A stretch of DNA of 64,000 bases, taken from Geoalkalibacter ferrihydriticus DSM 17813 (GTDB taxonomy: Bacteria; Desulfobacterota; Desulfuromonadia; Desulfuromonadales; Geoalkalibacteraceae). The stretch spans positions 35,749-99,748 of the forward strand of contig NZ_JWJD01000007.1 of the NCBI RefSeq assembly GCF_000820505.1. Direction: 5' to 3'. Below the pieces are notes generated by a model. It was not told where the DNA came from. It did not search any database and saw only the letters and a program-made list of their open reading frames with translations. Both the position numbers and the translations under genes were made by a program. Within the stretch, counting starts at the first letter, position 1. Each line of letters opens with the position of its first letter. Positions 18,513-27,324 of this stretch are shown here, one piece after another.

Positions 18513-18680
18513 ATGCCCATCCGTCCCGAACTGCTCGAAATCCTTGCCTGCCCTCAATGCAAAGGGCCCGTTCACCCCGTCGAGGAAGACGAAACCCTGC
18601 GTTGCGAGGCCTGTCGCCTGGCCTATCCTGTCCGCGACGATATCCCTGTGATGCTCATCGACGAGGCTCAATCCTTTTAA
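18513..18680 (+). CDS. Trm112/YcaR-family small zinc protein
   Basis: This 55-residue protein starts at ATG 18513 behind a strong GAGGAGG site. It has two cysteine pairs, ACPQC near residues 12-16 and CEAC near residues 38-41, and the family opening PELLEILACPQCKGPV, which identifies the Trm112p-like fold. YcaR, the E. coli member, lies next to lpxK and kdsB, so the position after lpxK is conserved. The biochemical role in bacteria is not settled; eukaryotic Trm112 activates methyltransferases. It is probably translated with lpxK. Confidence 0.9.
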   Translation: MPIRPELLEILACPQCKGPVHPVEEDETLRCEACRLAYPVRDDIPVMLIDEAQSF

Positions 18681-18690
18681 GGGGACGCCG

Positions 18691-19632
18691 GTGGCGGTGA
18701 GAAAAGAAGGCGCAGCGACCGAGAAGGTCCTGATTCTCAGCGACGGCAAACCTGGGCATGTCAACCAGTCCTTGGCCTATGCACGGCTGCTCGGAAAACC
18801 CTATGAGGTTCGGCGCGTTTCCTTTCGCGGACGTTGGGGCAAAGCCCTGTCCTATCCCTTGGACCGATTGGGTTTTCTGACGGACAAACTGTTTTTTGTC
18901 GAAGACGAGCTTCCATTCTGCTCACAGGTGGTGTCTGCCGGATCAAGTACCTATTACGCGAATCGTGTCATTGGTACAAAACTGGGAATCCCCTCGGTTG
19001 CCATCATGTTGCCGCGAAGCTACAGGCGGAATTTCGCTCTGATTATCGCCCAGGAGCATGATCGGCCGCCAGCTGCGGCAAATATCCTGTCTCTGCCGGT
19101 GAACCTCTCCTGTCCGCAGCCGCAGGGACTAGTGCAGCGAACCGGCAGGAACCCCTGTGTCGCTCTTGTAATAGGTGGTCCCAGCCGACATTTCCGCATG
19201 AATGAAGAGCGCCTCAAGGTGCAGATAGAGCAGGTGTTTCGCCTGTTTCCCGAGGGCGACTTCCTGGTAACGACCTCGCCGCGCACCCCTCCTGAGATCG
19301 ACAAACTGATCGAAACTCTGGCGTTTCGCTATCGCGTCATTTATTCGCGAGAGCCGGTCAATCCCATTGCCGATTTTCTCGCCATCGGCGATTACGTTTT
19401 CGTGACCCAAGACTCCACTTCCATGATCAGCGAAGCCGTGACTTTCGGTCGCGCCTGCGTGGAGGTGCTTCCCTTGGAAAGCACGGGGGAAAAGAACAAA
19501 GTCGGGCGCATGCTCAGCCCTTTGGCCGATCAGGGCTGTCTCCACGTGTTCGATGGAACTTTGGGTGGAAAAAATCACAAAATCGCGCTAAAAGGTGTTC
19601 TTGAGCAGGCGTTGCGCAGGTTAGGGTATTGA
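18691..19632 (+). CDS. ELM1-family (mitochondrial fission ELM1-like) protein
   Basis: The 313-residue protein starts at GTG 18691, ten bases after the previous stop, with AAGGGGA upstream. Its sequence (LILSDGKPGHVNQSLAYARLL, then RVSFRGRWGKAL, IGGPSRHF, TTSPRTPP and TQDSTSMISEA) matches the ELM1/DUF1022 family. That family has a glycosyltransferase-B-like two-domain shape and was named after a plant protein needed for mitochondrial fission. The bacterial members sit near LPS genes, as here. I infer a cell-envelope glycan role; substrate unknown. Confidence 0.82.
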   Translation: MAVRKEGAATEKVLILSDGKPGHVNQSLAYARLLGKPYEVRRVSFRGRWGKALSYPLDRLGFLTDKLFFVEDELPFCSQVVSAGSSTYYANRVIGTKLGIPSVAIMLPRSYRRNFALIIAQEHDRPPAAANILSLPVNLSCPQPQGLVQRTGRNPCVALVIGGPSRHFRMNEERLKVQIEQVFRLFPEGDFLVTTSPRTPPEIDKLIETLAFRYRVIYSREPVNPIADFLAIGDYVFVTQDSTSMISEAVTFGRACVEVLPLESTGEKNKVGRMLSPLADQGCLHVFDGTLGGKNHKIALKGVLEQALRRLGY

Positions 19633-19675
19633 TTGGTGCCTGCTTTTTTCCTTGTGACCCTATAAAGGTTTGTCC

Positions 19676-20674
19676 ATGTCCGCAAACAAAGAAACGTCAC
19701 CATCGTCCGAGCCGAAAAATTTTGCTCTCATCGGTGCCGCAGGATACATCGCGCCGCGTCACATGCGGGCCATCGTCGATACCGGCAATCGCTTGGTTGC
19801 TGCGCTCGACAAAAATGATTCTGTCGGCATTCTCGACAGTTATTCCTACGACATTTCCTTTTTTACCGAGTTCGAACGCTTTGACCGACACGCGGAAAAA
19901 CTGCGGCGCCAGGGTGACGACAAGCGCTTTCATTATGTCAGTATCTGCTCACCCAATTATCTGCATGATGCGCACATCCGTTTTGCCCTGCGCATCGGCG
20001 CCGATGCCATTTGTGAAAAACCATTAGTGCTCAACCCCTGGAATCTTGAGGCTCTGGCCGAGCTGGAAGCCGAAAGCGGACGGCGCATTTACAACATTCT
20101 GCAGTTGCGCGTGCATCCGGCACTGCTGCAACTCAAAAAAGCAACCGAGGAAGACGGCAGCGGCAAAAGACATCAGGTCGATCTGAGCTACATCACTTCG
20201 CGTGGCAACTGGTATTTTCATTCCTGGAAGGGCGACGCGCACAAATCCGGCGGCGTGGTCACAAATATCGGCATTCACTTTTTCGACATGCTCATGTGGA
20301 TATTCGGCGGTGTGGAATCCTGTCAGGTTCATTTGAGCGACGAGCGCCGCATGGCCGGTTTTCTCGCCCTGAAAAACGCCGATGTGCGCTGGTTTCTCTC
20401 CGTCGACCACGAGGACCTTCCGGTGGCTGCCAGAACCTCGAACAAGACCACTTTTCGCTCGGTGCGGGTCGATGATCAGGAAATTGAATTCTCTGCGGGG
20501 TTTGTCGACCTGCATACGGTGGTCTATCAGGAAATTCTTGCCGGTCGCGGGTTCGGCATCGAAGACGCTCGACCCTCCATCGATCTGGTGCATAGTTTGC
20601 GAAATGCCGAAGTCCTCGGCGTGCATGCCGACACCGTGCATCCCCTGGCATTGGCCGTGGCTGAAAAACGCTGA
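19676..20674 (+). CDS. wlbA: UDP-N-acetyl-2-amino-2-deoxyglucuronate 3-dehydrogenase (WlbA/WbpB type)
   Basis: This enzyme oxidises C3 of UDP-GlcNAcA, the first dedicated step toward UDP-2,3-diacetamido-glucuronic acid in O-antigen synthesis. The 332-residue Gfo/Idh protein has the Rossmann motif ALIGAAGYIAPRHMRA, the SICSPNYLHD segment and the CEKPLVLNPWNLE motif. The downstream WHKSGG-type element appears as HKSGGVVTNIGIHFFDML, typical of WlbA. ATG 19676 is chosen because AAAGG lies seven bases upstream. The assignment is strengthened by the acetyltransferase and aminotransferase that follow. The UDP-GlcNAc 6-dehydrogenase (WbpA) that makes the substrate is not in the window. Confidence 0.85.
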   Translation: MSANKETSPSSEPKNFALIGAAGYIAPRHMRAIVDTGNRLVAALDKNDSVGILDSYSYDISFFTEFERFDRHAEKLRRQGDDKRFHYVSICSPNYLHDAHIRFALRIGADAICEKPLVLNPWNLEALAELEAESGRRIYNILQLRVHPALLQLKKATEEDGSGKRHQVDLSYITSRGNWYFHSWKGDAHKSGGVVTNIGIHFFDMLMWIFGGVESCQVHLSDERRMAGFLALKNADVRWFLSVDHEDLPVAARTSNKTTFRSVRVDDQEIEFSAGFVDLHTVVYQEILAGRGFGIEDARPSIDLVHSLRNAEVLGVHADTVHPLALAVAEKR

Positions 20675-20689
20675 ATTGCGGAGGCTTTA

Positions 20690-21337
20690 ATGGATTACTT
20701 TGTACACCCATCCTCCTTTGTCGATGAAGGGGCCGAGATCGGCGCCGGCACCAAAATCTGGCACTTCAGCCATGTCCTCTCTGGGGCCAGGATCGGCAAC
20801 CGGTGCAGTTTTGGTCAGAACTGCTGTGTGTCCGGGGGAACGGTCATCGGCAACAACGTCAAGGTGCAGAACAACGTCTCCATCTATGAGGGAACCATCA
20901 TCGAGGACGATGTCTTTCTCGGCCCCTCCTGCGTGCTGACCAACGTGACCAATCCGCGCTCCCAGGTGGTGCGTCGGGAGTTGTATGAAAAGACTCTTTT
21001 GCGGCGTGGTTGTTCCATCGGCGCCAACGCCACCATCGTTTGCGGCATAACTATTGGGCGCTATGCCTTTATCGGTGCGGGTGCGGTGGTGGCGAAGAAT
21101 GTGCCCGATTACGCCCTTATGGTCGGCGTGCCCGCCAAGCAGGTAGGTTGGATGAGTCGCCACGGCCATGTCCTCAAGGATCCCGATACTCAGGGGATTC
21201 TGGTCTGCCCGGAAAGCCGTCTGCGCTATCAGCTCAACAACGAGGGGGCCTTGCGTTGTCTGGATCTGGATGAGGATGCACCGCTGCCGCCTGAGTTGGC
21301 CGTGGGCAAAACCTTTTATGACGAACTGAAGAAATAA
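20690..21337 (+). CDS. wlbB: UDP-2-acetamido-3-amino-glucuronate N-acetyltransferase (WlbB/WbpD type)
   Basis: This enzyme acetylates the new 3-amino group with acetyl-CoA, completing UDP-GlcNAc3NAcA. The 215-residue protein is a left-handed beta-helix with many hexapeptide repeats (residues about 5-150), the conserved opening [24 protein letters not shown], and [13 protein letters not shown]. It also has a C-terminal zinc-ribbon-like tail (VCPESRLRY). It lies 15 bases after wlbA and 27 bases before wlbC. Sugar N-acetyltransferases with other substrates share this fold, but the three-gene order supports the call. Confidence 0.85.
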   Translation: MDYFVHPSSFVDEGAEIGAGTKIWHFSHVLSGARIGNRCSFGQNCCVSGGTVIGNNVKVQNNVSIYEGTIIEDDVFLGPSCVLTNVTNPRSQVVRRELYEKTLLRRGCSIGANATIVCGITIGRYAFIGAGAVVAKNVPDYALMVGVPAKQVGWMSRHGHVLKDPDTQGILVCPESRLRYQLNNEGALRCLDLDEDAPLPPELAVGKTFYDELKK

Positions 21338-21364
21338 ATATTCGAAAATACATTGGGAGCATTC

Positions 21365-22459
21365 ATGCAATTCATCGACCTTAAGACCCAGCAGACTCCA
21401 ATACGCGAAGACATTGAGCAACGCATCAAGGCGGTTCTCGATCACGGGCAATACATTATGGGGCCGGAGGTGACGGAACTGGAGCAGCGCCTTGCGCAGT
21501 ATGTAGGCGCTCGCCATTGCCTCGGCGTTTCAAGTGGCACCGATGCCCTGCTCATCGCCATGATGGCGCTGGGAATCGGCCCGGGAGATGAGGTGGTGAC
21601 CTCGCCCTTTACCTTCATCTCGACGGTCGAAACCATCGCTTTGCTCGGCGCCCGGCCGGTGTTCGTCGACATTGAACCACGCACTTATAATCTTGATCCA
21701 ACGCTGCTGGAGGCGGCGCTCACCGACAAAACCAGGGCGATTATGCCGGTGAGCCTCTATGGTCAGTGCGCCGATTTCCTAGCCATCAACGCCATCGCCG
21801 CGCAGCGCGGCATCCCGGTTATCGAAGACGGGGCGCAAAGTTTCGGTGCCACCCAGCGGGGCGAGAGATCCTGTCATCTTTCCACCATCGGCTGCACCAG
21901 CTTCTTTCCCTCCAAGCCTTTAGGTGGTTATGGTGATGGTGGCGCCTGCTTTACCGATGACGATGAACTGGCCAAGCGCATGCAACAGATTCGCGTGCAC
22001 GGCCAGGATCGGCGCTACAATCACCCGCTGATCGGCGTCAATGGGCGTCTCGATACCTTGCAGGCGGCCATCCTTCTCGCCAAGCTCGATATCTTCCCCG
22101 ATGAGGTTGAGCGCCGCGCCGCCGTTGCAGAGCGCTATCGGAAACTGCTCGGCGATATGGTCGTTGTCCCGTTCGTCGAAGATTACAACACCAGCGTCTA
22201 TGCCCAGTACACCATCCGTGTCGAGCAACGCGACGAAATGTTGGCCGCTCTTGCCGCGCAAGGCGTCCCGACAGCGGTGCATTACCCTGTCCCCCTGCAC
22301 CGGCAACCCGCCTTTGCCTCCCTCGGTTATCCGCATGCGAGCTTCCCTCATGCAGAAGAAGCTGCGCGGCAGGTCATGAGCCTGCCCATGCATCCCTACC
22401 TCAAGGAAGCCGATCAGGTGCAGATCGCCGAGGCGGTTAAGGTTGCCGTCAACGGATGA
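21365..22459 (+). CDS. wlbC: UDP-2-acetamido-2-deoxy-3-oxo-glucuronate aminotransferase (WlbC/WbpE type)
   Basis: This PLP-dependent DegT/DnrJ-family enzyme aminates C3 of the oxidised UDP-GlcNAcA, usually with glutamate as donor. From ATG 21365 it has 364 residues, beginning MQFIDLKTQQ. The PLP lysine is in FFPSKPLGGYGDGG (K184), and SSGTDALLIAM lies near residue 57. A GGGAGC sequence lies just upstream of this ATG; a TTG at 21353 is an alternative start. It is clearly related to gnnB at 11418-12512, so the window holds two parallel 3-amino-sugar modules. Confidence 0.87.
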   Translation: MQFIDLKTQQTPIREDIEQRIKAVLDHGQYIMGPEVTELEQRLAQYVGARHCLGVSSGTDALLIAMMALGIGPGDEVVTSPFTFISTVETIALLGARPVFVDIEPRTYNLDPTLLEAALTDKTRAIMPVSLYGQCADFLAINAIAAQRGIPVIEDGAQSFGATQRGERSCHLSTIGCTSFFPSKPLGGYGDGGACFTDDDELAKRMQQIRVHGQDRRYNHPLIGVNGRLDTLQAAILLAKLDIFPDEVERRAAVAERYRKLLGDMVVVPFVEDYNTSVYAQYTIRVEQRDEMLAALAAQGVPTAVHYPVPLHRQPAFASLGYPHASFPHAEEAARQVMSLPMHPYLKEADQVQIAEAVKVAVNG

Positions 22460-22492
22460 AATCTCGGGATTAGAACAAGGAACAACTTACCC

Positions 22493-23587
22493 ATGAAGGT
22501 TGTGCAGTTTTTGCCGGAACTCAATGAAGGCGGCGTCGAGCGCGGCACCGTAGAACTCAATCGCGAGTTCATCAGGCGCGGCCTGGAGAGCGTCGTCATC
22601 AGTAGTGGCGGAAAGCTGGTCGCGCAGATTGAGCGCGACGGCGGCACCCACATCGCCTTTGATGTATGCAGCAAGAATCCACTGACCGCCCCGTGGCGCA
22701 TCCTCAAGTTGCGCGCCCTGTTGCGGAGCCTTCAACCCGACATCCTGCATGCCCGCAGTCGGGTGCCGGCCTGGCTGGTGTGGCTGGCCAATCGCAGGCT
22801 GGGTTACCCCTTCGTCACCACGGTCCACGGCCTCAACCGCCCCAACAAATACAGTGAGATCATGACTCGCGGAGACCGCGTGATTACCGTGGGCGATCCG
22901 GTGCGTGACCATATCCTCAAACACTACCGGGTCGATCCGGAAAAGATACGGGTCATTCAGCGCGGCGTCGACATGGACCAGTTCGACCCGGCCAAGGTGG
23001 ATCGCGCCTTTATCGACGAATTCCGCAAGAAGTATCAACTTGAAGGCAAATACGTTGTCGCCAGCGTCGGACGCATCACCTGGTTGAAGGACTATGAAAC
23101 CTTTATTGCGGCCATTTCCGAGGTACGCGTGGAAATTCCTGAAGTCGTCGGACTCATTGTCGGCGGCGCTCACGAGAGCAAGCAGAATTATCTCGGTGAT
23201 CTACAGAAACTGGCGAAACAACTCGGCGTCGCCGACCAGATTGTTTTTAGCGGTAGCCAGGCCAAAATTGCCGAAATTTACGCTCTCAGCGATGTCTTGG
23301 TTAATGCCTCCCTGAAGATGGGCAATATCGGGCGTACCATTGTCGAAGCCTTTGCCCTGGATACGCCTGTAATCGCCACGACTTACGAGGGTTTGGACAA
23401 TCTGGTCGATAATGGCGTCAACGGCTACCTCATCAAAACCCGCGATCCGCAGGATTTGGCCGAGAAGATTCGCCTGGTGCATCAGGGGGCGTTCAAGGAT
23501 ATCAGGAAGCACCTCAATCCGGAATATACCTTGGCCACGATGGTGGAGAGGACTCTGGGGGTTTATAGGGAGTTGTGTAAAACATGA
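22493..23587 (+). CDS. GT4-family glycosyltransferase
   Basis: The 364-residue protein has a GT-B fold. The N-terminal acceptor domain begins KVVQFLPELNEGGVERGTVEL, a typical GT4 opening with the GGxE pattern. The C-terminal donor domain contains VGRITWLKDYETFI, VGGAHESKQNYL and the EX7E-like region NASLKMGNIGRTIVEAFA. It probably transfers a sugar to a lipid-linked O-antigen or core intermediate in the cytoplasm. Donor and acceptor cannot be read from sequence; its position after wlbABC suggests the same glycan. The stop overlaps the next ATG. Confidence 0.88.
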   Translation: MKVVQFLPELNEGGVERGTVELNREFIRRGLESVVISSGGKLVAQIERDGGTHIAFDVCSKNPLTAPWRILKLRALLRSLQPDILHARSRVPAWLVWLANRRLGYPFVTTVHGLNRPNKYSEIMTRGDRVITVGDPVRDHILKHYRVDPEKIRVIQRGVDMDQFDPAKVDRAFIDEFRKKYQLEGKYVVASVGRITWLKDYETFIAAISEVRVEIPEVVGLIVGGAHESKQNYLGDLQKLAKQLGVADQIVFSGSQAKIAEIYALSDVLVNASLKMGNIGRTIVEAFALDTPVIATTYEGLDNLVDNGVNGYLIKTRDPQDLAEKIRLVHQGAFKDIRKHLNPEYTLATMVERTLGVYRELCKT

Positions 23588-24591
23588 GAGTTTTTATTGA
23601 CGGCCCGCGATGGGCGGGTATGTGGACGGAAATATCCGCGGATGAGTTTAAGAATTTAGGCTGGGAAACGCAGATTTTCTATAATAACAAGAAGAAAGCG
23701 AAGGCGCGATTTTTCTCCAAGCTGAACAAGTTTCTTCCGGCGACAAAAGCATTTCTGGATTGGGAAAAATTCCAGCAGGAGGATTTGCTTGCTGAATTTG
23801 GAAAGAGTCAGTTCGACCTGTATTTCAGTATTCAGGGAAAGATTGACTCAGCTTTTCTAAAAAAGATCAAGGGGCAAAACCCGCAGATTAAGACCGCCTA
23901 CTGGCTGGGTGACGTGCTCGTCGATGCAGCTAAAAGACGTTTTGACAGCCTGAAAGAGGCAAGTTCCTCCGGTGCCTTGGACGCCCTTCTTGTCTCCTAT
24001 AAGGGAACCTATCAAGAGCTTATCAATCAAGGGTTTAAGAATGTTCACTACTTTCCCTTCGGTTATTCGAAGACCTTTCATCAGGTCGGGGAAATTACCA
24101 CCGAGGAGAGAAGGAGATACACCTGCCAGGTGTCTTTTGTCGGCACCCATTATCCGGAGCGTGCCGAAATTATCCATTACCTCAATCAACATCTTAGTGA
24201 ACCCGTGCAGGTCTGGGGCCGTGGTTGGCAGGGTTCGGGCATTAAATCAAAGGGTCGACTGAGTCTGCAGGAAAGCCTAAAAGTTTATGCCTGCTCCAAG
24301 ATTTCCCTGAATATCCACCATCACCTGACCGACAATGGCTTCAATATGAAGTTTTATGAAATCCCTGCTGCGGGAGGCTTTCAGATCTGCGACTGGCAGG
24401 AAGAACTGGCAAGAACGCCCCTTGCGATGACACCCAATTACGAATCCACAGAGAATCTTTTTGAAATTGTTCAAATGTACCTTGGCTCAGATAAAAAGAG
24501 GAGTGATTTGAAAAATCTGTTGCGAAAAAATGTAATTGAAAAGTGCCCTTACGCCAAACAGTATCAACATATGATTAAAGCAATTGTGTGA
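23584..24591 (+). CDS. CgeB-like glycosyltransferase (glycosyl transferases group 1 type)
   Basis: The 335-residue protein lacks clear GT4 N-terminal motifs. It shows the layout of CgeB/spore-maturation-type glycosyltransferases: an AYWLGDVLVDAA region (where these proteins often have a W-x-D), a predicted fold change around VSFVGTHYPERAEII, and a C-terminal SKISLNIHHHL...NMKFYEIPAAGGFQICDW block. Base composition is lower in GC than the upstream genes, grading into the AT-rich island. It overlaps the preceding stop by four bases. Donor sugar unknown. Confidence 0.75.
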   Translation: MRVFIDGPRWAGMWTEISADEFKNLGWETQIFYNNKKKAKARFFSKLNKFLPATKAFLDWEKFQQEDLLAEFGKSQFDLYFSIQGKIDSAFLKKIKGQNPQIKTAYWLGDVLVDAAKRRFDSLKEASSSGALDALLVSYKGTYQELINQGFKNVHYFPFGYSKTFHQVGEITTEERRRYTCQVSFVGTHYPERAEIIHYLNQHLSEPVQVWGRGWQGSGIKSKGRLSLQESLKVYACSKISLNIHHHLTDNGFNMKFYEIPAAGGFQICDWQEELARTPLAMTPNYESTENLFEIVQMYLGSDKKRSDLKNLLRKNVIEKCPYAKQYQHMIKAIV

Positions 24592-24603
24592 GCGGTAAAA
24601 TAT

Positions 24604-25548
24604 ATGAAAACTCTTTTTCTGGCAAAAATTGACTACTCAGGCTTGACGGAGGGAATGTCTCGAGCTTTTAAGCAGAAAAACTTTTCAACGCAAATATTTG
24701 ATACGAAAAAATATAGAAAAATCGACAAATATTTTAAAAGAGATTTTTCTATTCAAAAATTTGGAAAAAAATTAAAAGAATTTTCCCCTGACATTGTCTT
24801 TTTAATAGCGCCGATGTTTTTGAAAAGAGAATACTTTGAAATTATCGACAATTTTAAAGAGAGAAACAAACTTAAAGTTGTTGGATGGGTTGGGGACTCA
24901 TTTAAAAAAGAAAAAGAAAATATAGATAAAATAAGTTTGATTGACTTGTTATATTATACAGATACTGGTTATTTTGACATTTACAGTGCAGATAATGTTG
25001 AATATCTGCCACTTGCAACAGATCCAAAAATTTTTATTGATAAAGGTTTTTTATATAAAAATAAATATAATTGTTCTTTCGTAGCATCAAGGACCCCAGG
25101 GAGAGCCGGTTTTTTGAAAGACTTAAAATGCTGCGTTGATGTTTTTGGACCAGGATGGAACAACAATGATATTCAAGGAATAACGCACAATGTTAAAAAA
25201 TGTAAACTCGATATTTGTCAAGTTTCAAATGTATACGCACGATCAAGAATGGTTTTGAATTTAAAAAATGAAAATAATGTTATTAATGGATTGAACCAAA
25301 GGAGTTTTGATCCGTGTGCAGCCGGATCACTTCTTCTGCATGACTATGTAGCAGATATTGACTTAAACTACGAGGTCGGGAACGAAATTTTAGTTTTTCG
25401 TTCCAAGGAGGAGTTCTCTGAGCTTTATCAAAAATGTATGATTGATGCTGAGTTTAGAAAAAAAATATCTGAAAATGGGAGAAAACGAGTTACTTCTTGC
25501 CATACATTTACTAATAGAGTGGAAAAAATTTTAATGAAATTGAGATAA
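24604..25548 (+). CDS. CgeB-like glycosyltransferase on AT-rich island
   Basis: This 314-residue protein shares the layout of its upstream neighbour: LKVVGWVGDSFKKEKENI, CSFVASRTPGRAGFL, then RSRMVLNLKNENN and RSFDPCAAGSLLLHDY, with a C-terminal helix. The two genes are probably divergent members of one family. Codon use is strikingly AT-rich, with long A and T runs, unlike nearly all the surrounding genes, which points to recent acquisition. The likely role is sugar transfer in the variable part of the surface glycan. No better functional statement can be made. Confidence 0.72.
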   Translation: MKTLFLAKIDYSGLTEGMSRAFKQKNFSTQIFDTKKYRKIDKYFKRDFSIQKFGKKLKEFSPDIVFLIAPMFLKREYFEIIDNFKERNKLKVVGWVGDSFKKEKENIDKISLIDLLYYTDTGYFDIYSADNVEYLPLATDPKIFIDKGFLYKNKYNCSFVASRTPGRAGFLKDLKCCVDVFGPGWNNNDIQGITHNVKKCKLDICQVSNVYARSRMVLNLKNENNVINGLNQRSFDPCAAGSLLLHDYVADIDLNYEVGNEILVFRSKEEFSELYQKCMIDAEFRKKISENGRKRVTSCHTFTNRVEKILMKLR

Positions 25549-25566
25549 GCATAGGAGTTCTTTATT

Positions 25567-26202
25567 TTGATAAATAAAAATGAAAAATATTATTCTTTTG
25601 AAAGAAAAGATCTTGTCGCCATTGTTCCTTTAATCGAAGGTGCTGTCCTTGATGTAGGTTGCGGTGATGGTGCAACCATGGCGTACCTTTTAGGAAGTGG
25701 AATTAATGATGTTACTGGAATAGAGTGTGATTATAACGCTTATATAAGAGCCAAGAATAAAGGTTTTAATGTCATAAACGCGGATATTGAAAAAGATTCT
25801 ATTGATCTTGAGGAAAAAAAATACGATTTTATATTATTTGGGGATGTTTTGGAACATTTATATGACCCATGGAATACGCTAGATAAGTTTAAAAAATTTT
25901 TAAAAAAAGATGGAACGTTTTTGATTAGCATCCCAAATATTAAACACTATAGAATTTTGCGAAAGTTTTTGTTTTCTGATGAATGGCGATACACAGAAGC
26001 AGGGATTTTAGATATTACACATATTCGTTTTTTTACACGAAAAGAGGCTTTGCGAATGATTGAAGAGAGCGGGTTGCAGGTCTCTGTATTAAAATATAAA
26101 ACAAATAAAAATATTTTGTTTAGAGTTGTTAGTCTTTTCGCTAAGAATTGGGTAATGACTATATGGCCAGAGCAGTTTCTAATAGCTGCAAAGGTGAAAT
26201 AA
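25567..26202 (+). CDS. Class I SAM-dependent methyltransferase
   Basis: The 211-residue protein has SAM motif I VLDVGCGDGATMAYLL at about residues 27-42, the acidic motif II residue in IECD, and FILFGDVLEHLYDPW (motif IV with DVLEH), followed by FLISIPNI. These features mark a methyltransf_11/23-type enzyme like those that cap or methylate sugars in O-antigen clusters. The start is taken at TTG 25567, nine bases after GGAG, because no suitable ATG occurs before motif I. Composition is strongly AT-rich like the preceding gene, so both were probably acquired together. Confidence 0.8.
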   Translation: MINKNEKYYSFERKDLVAIVPLIEGAVLDVGCGDGATMAYLLGSGINDVTGIECDYNAYIRAKNKGFNVINADIEKDSIDLEEKKYDFILFGDVLEHLYDPWNTLDKFKKFLKKDGTFLISIPNIKHYRILRKFLFSDEWRYTEAGILDITHIRFFTRKEALRMIEESGLQVSVLKYKTNKNILFRVVSLFAKNWVMTIWPEQFLIAAKVK

Positions 26203-26222
26203 TTTTTTTGGTATTTTAGAAA

Positions 26223-27242
26223 ATGCAAATTAAATTTATCGGCACCTACGGAGACCAACGTTGGCTGCGCCAATTCCCTGGAAATAAACCTGTTTGGGGC
26301 AATTGCGAGTTCGTCCTTGATCCCGCTGTGCAAAACTATGACTGGCTGGTTGTTTATAATGACTTACCCGCCGGCATCAGTGATGTCATGCTTCCCTGTC
26401 CCCAGGAAAATACCCTCCTGATCACTACCGAACCCTCAACCATCAAAGCCTACGGCAACGCTTTCACCCATCAATTCGGCCATGTGCTGACCAGTCAACC
26501 GGAATGGGCCTTGCCGCATCGCAGCCGTATTTATGCCCAACCGGCCCTGCAATGGTTTTACGGCATGGGTTCCGAGCGCCTGATTACTTATGACGAAATG
26601 GTCGCTCATCCGCCCTCGGAAAAAACGCGGCTCATCGCCACGGTCTGCTCCACCAAACAGCAGACCCACACCCTGCATCAAAAACGCTACCAATTCACCC
26701 AGGAGCTTAAAAAACGCATCCCCGAGCTCGACATCTTCGGTCACGGCGTACGTCCCATGGCGGATAAGGCCGAAAGCCTCGATCCCTACCGCTACCATGT
26801 CGCCATTGAAAACTTTATCGGCTTGCATCACTGGACGGAAAAGCTCTCTGACCCGTTTCTTGGCGTGACGCTGCCATTTTATTGCGGCTGCCCCAATGCG
26901 AGCGATTACTTTCCCGAAGAGAGCTTCATCCCCATCGACATCAACGATGTGGACGGGGCGAGTGAGATCATTCGCAAGGCCATGCGCGATGGGGAATACG
27001 AAAAAAGGCTTCCGCATATTCTGGAAGCCCGGCGCCGGGTGCTTGAGGAATATAATATTTTTGCGGTTCTTTCCCGGTTGATTGAAGAGCGCGAGACGGA
27101 TATGACATCCACATCTTCGGGCGGGGTCATTCTTTCGCGGCGCGAGCTGCGCAAGCGTCATCCGCTGGTTTCGGTCCAGCATTTTTACGAGAAATGCCGA
27201 TTGCGGATTCTGCATGCCTTGAAAGATACCCAAGGCGGTTGA
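26223..27242 (+). CDS. GT10-family glycosyltransferase (alpha-1,3-fucosyltransferase-like)
   Basis: The 339-residue protein has the GT10 C-terminal signature in the right order: YHVAIENF (about 191-198), WTEKLSDPFLGVTLPFYCG (about 204-222, with the conserved TEK), then NASDYFPEESFIPID. GT10 enzymes transfer fucose from GDP-fucose to GlcNAc-type acceptors. GDP-fucose genes gmd and fcl lie at 28550-30611, which supports the fucose donor. The C-terminal 70 residues are charged and helical, as in other bacterial members. Composition returns to the local norm here. The stop codon abuts a large inverted repeat. Confidence 0.8.
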   Translation: MQIKFIGTYGDQRWLRQFPGNKPVWGNCEFVLDPAVQNYDWLVVYNDLPAGISDVMLPCPQENTLLITTEPSTIKAYGNAFTHQFGHVLTSQPEWALPHRSRIYAQPALQWFYGMGSERLITYDEMVAHPPSEKTRLIATVCSTKQQTHTLHQKRYQFTQELKKRIPELDIFGHGVRPMADKAESLDPYRYHVAIENFIGLHHWTEKLSDPFLGVTLPFYCGCPNASDYFPEESFIPIDINDVDGASEIIRKAMRDGEYEKRLPHILEARRRVLEEYNIFAVLSRLIEERETDMTSTSSGGVILSRRELRKRHPLVSVQHFYEKCRLRILHALKDTQGG

Positions 27243-27319
27243 ACAGGGATGGACAGAATGGGCAGGATAAGACAACCTCATTTTGAGTTTTTTATCCTGT
27301 CCATTCTGTCTATCCCTGT
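27243..27319. repeat. Large inverted repeat acting as bidirectional terminator
   Basis: A 28-base arm at 27243-27270 and its partner at 27292-27319 are complementary except for two G-T-type mismatches, with a 21-base spacer that ends in a T-rich stretch. It fills nearly the whole space between the converging GT10 and GT9 genes. The arm motif (CAGGGAT, GGACAG, CAGGATAA) has the look of a dispersed intergenic repeat seen in many delta-type proteobacteria; only one copy is in this window. Confidence 0.75.
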
Positions 27320-27324
27320 CATCT

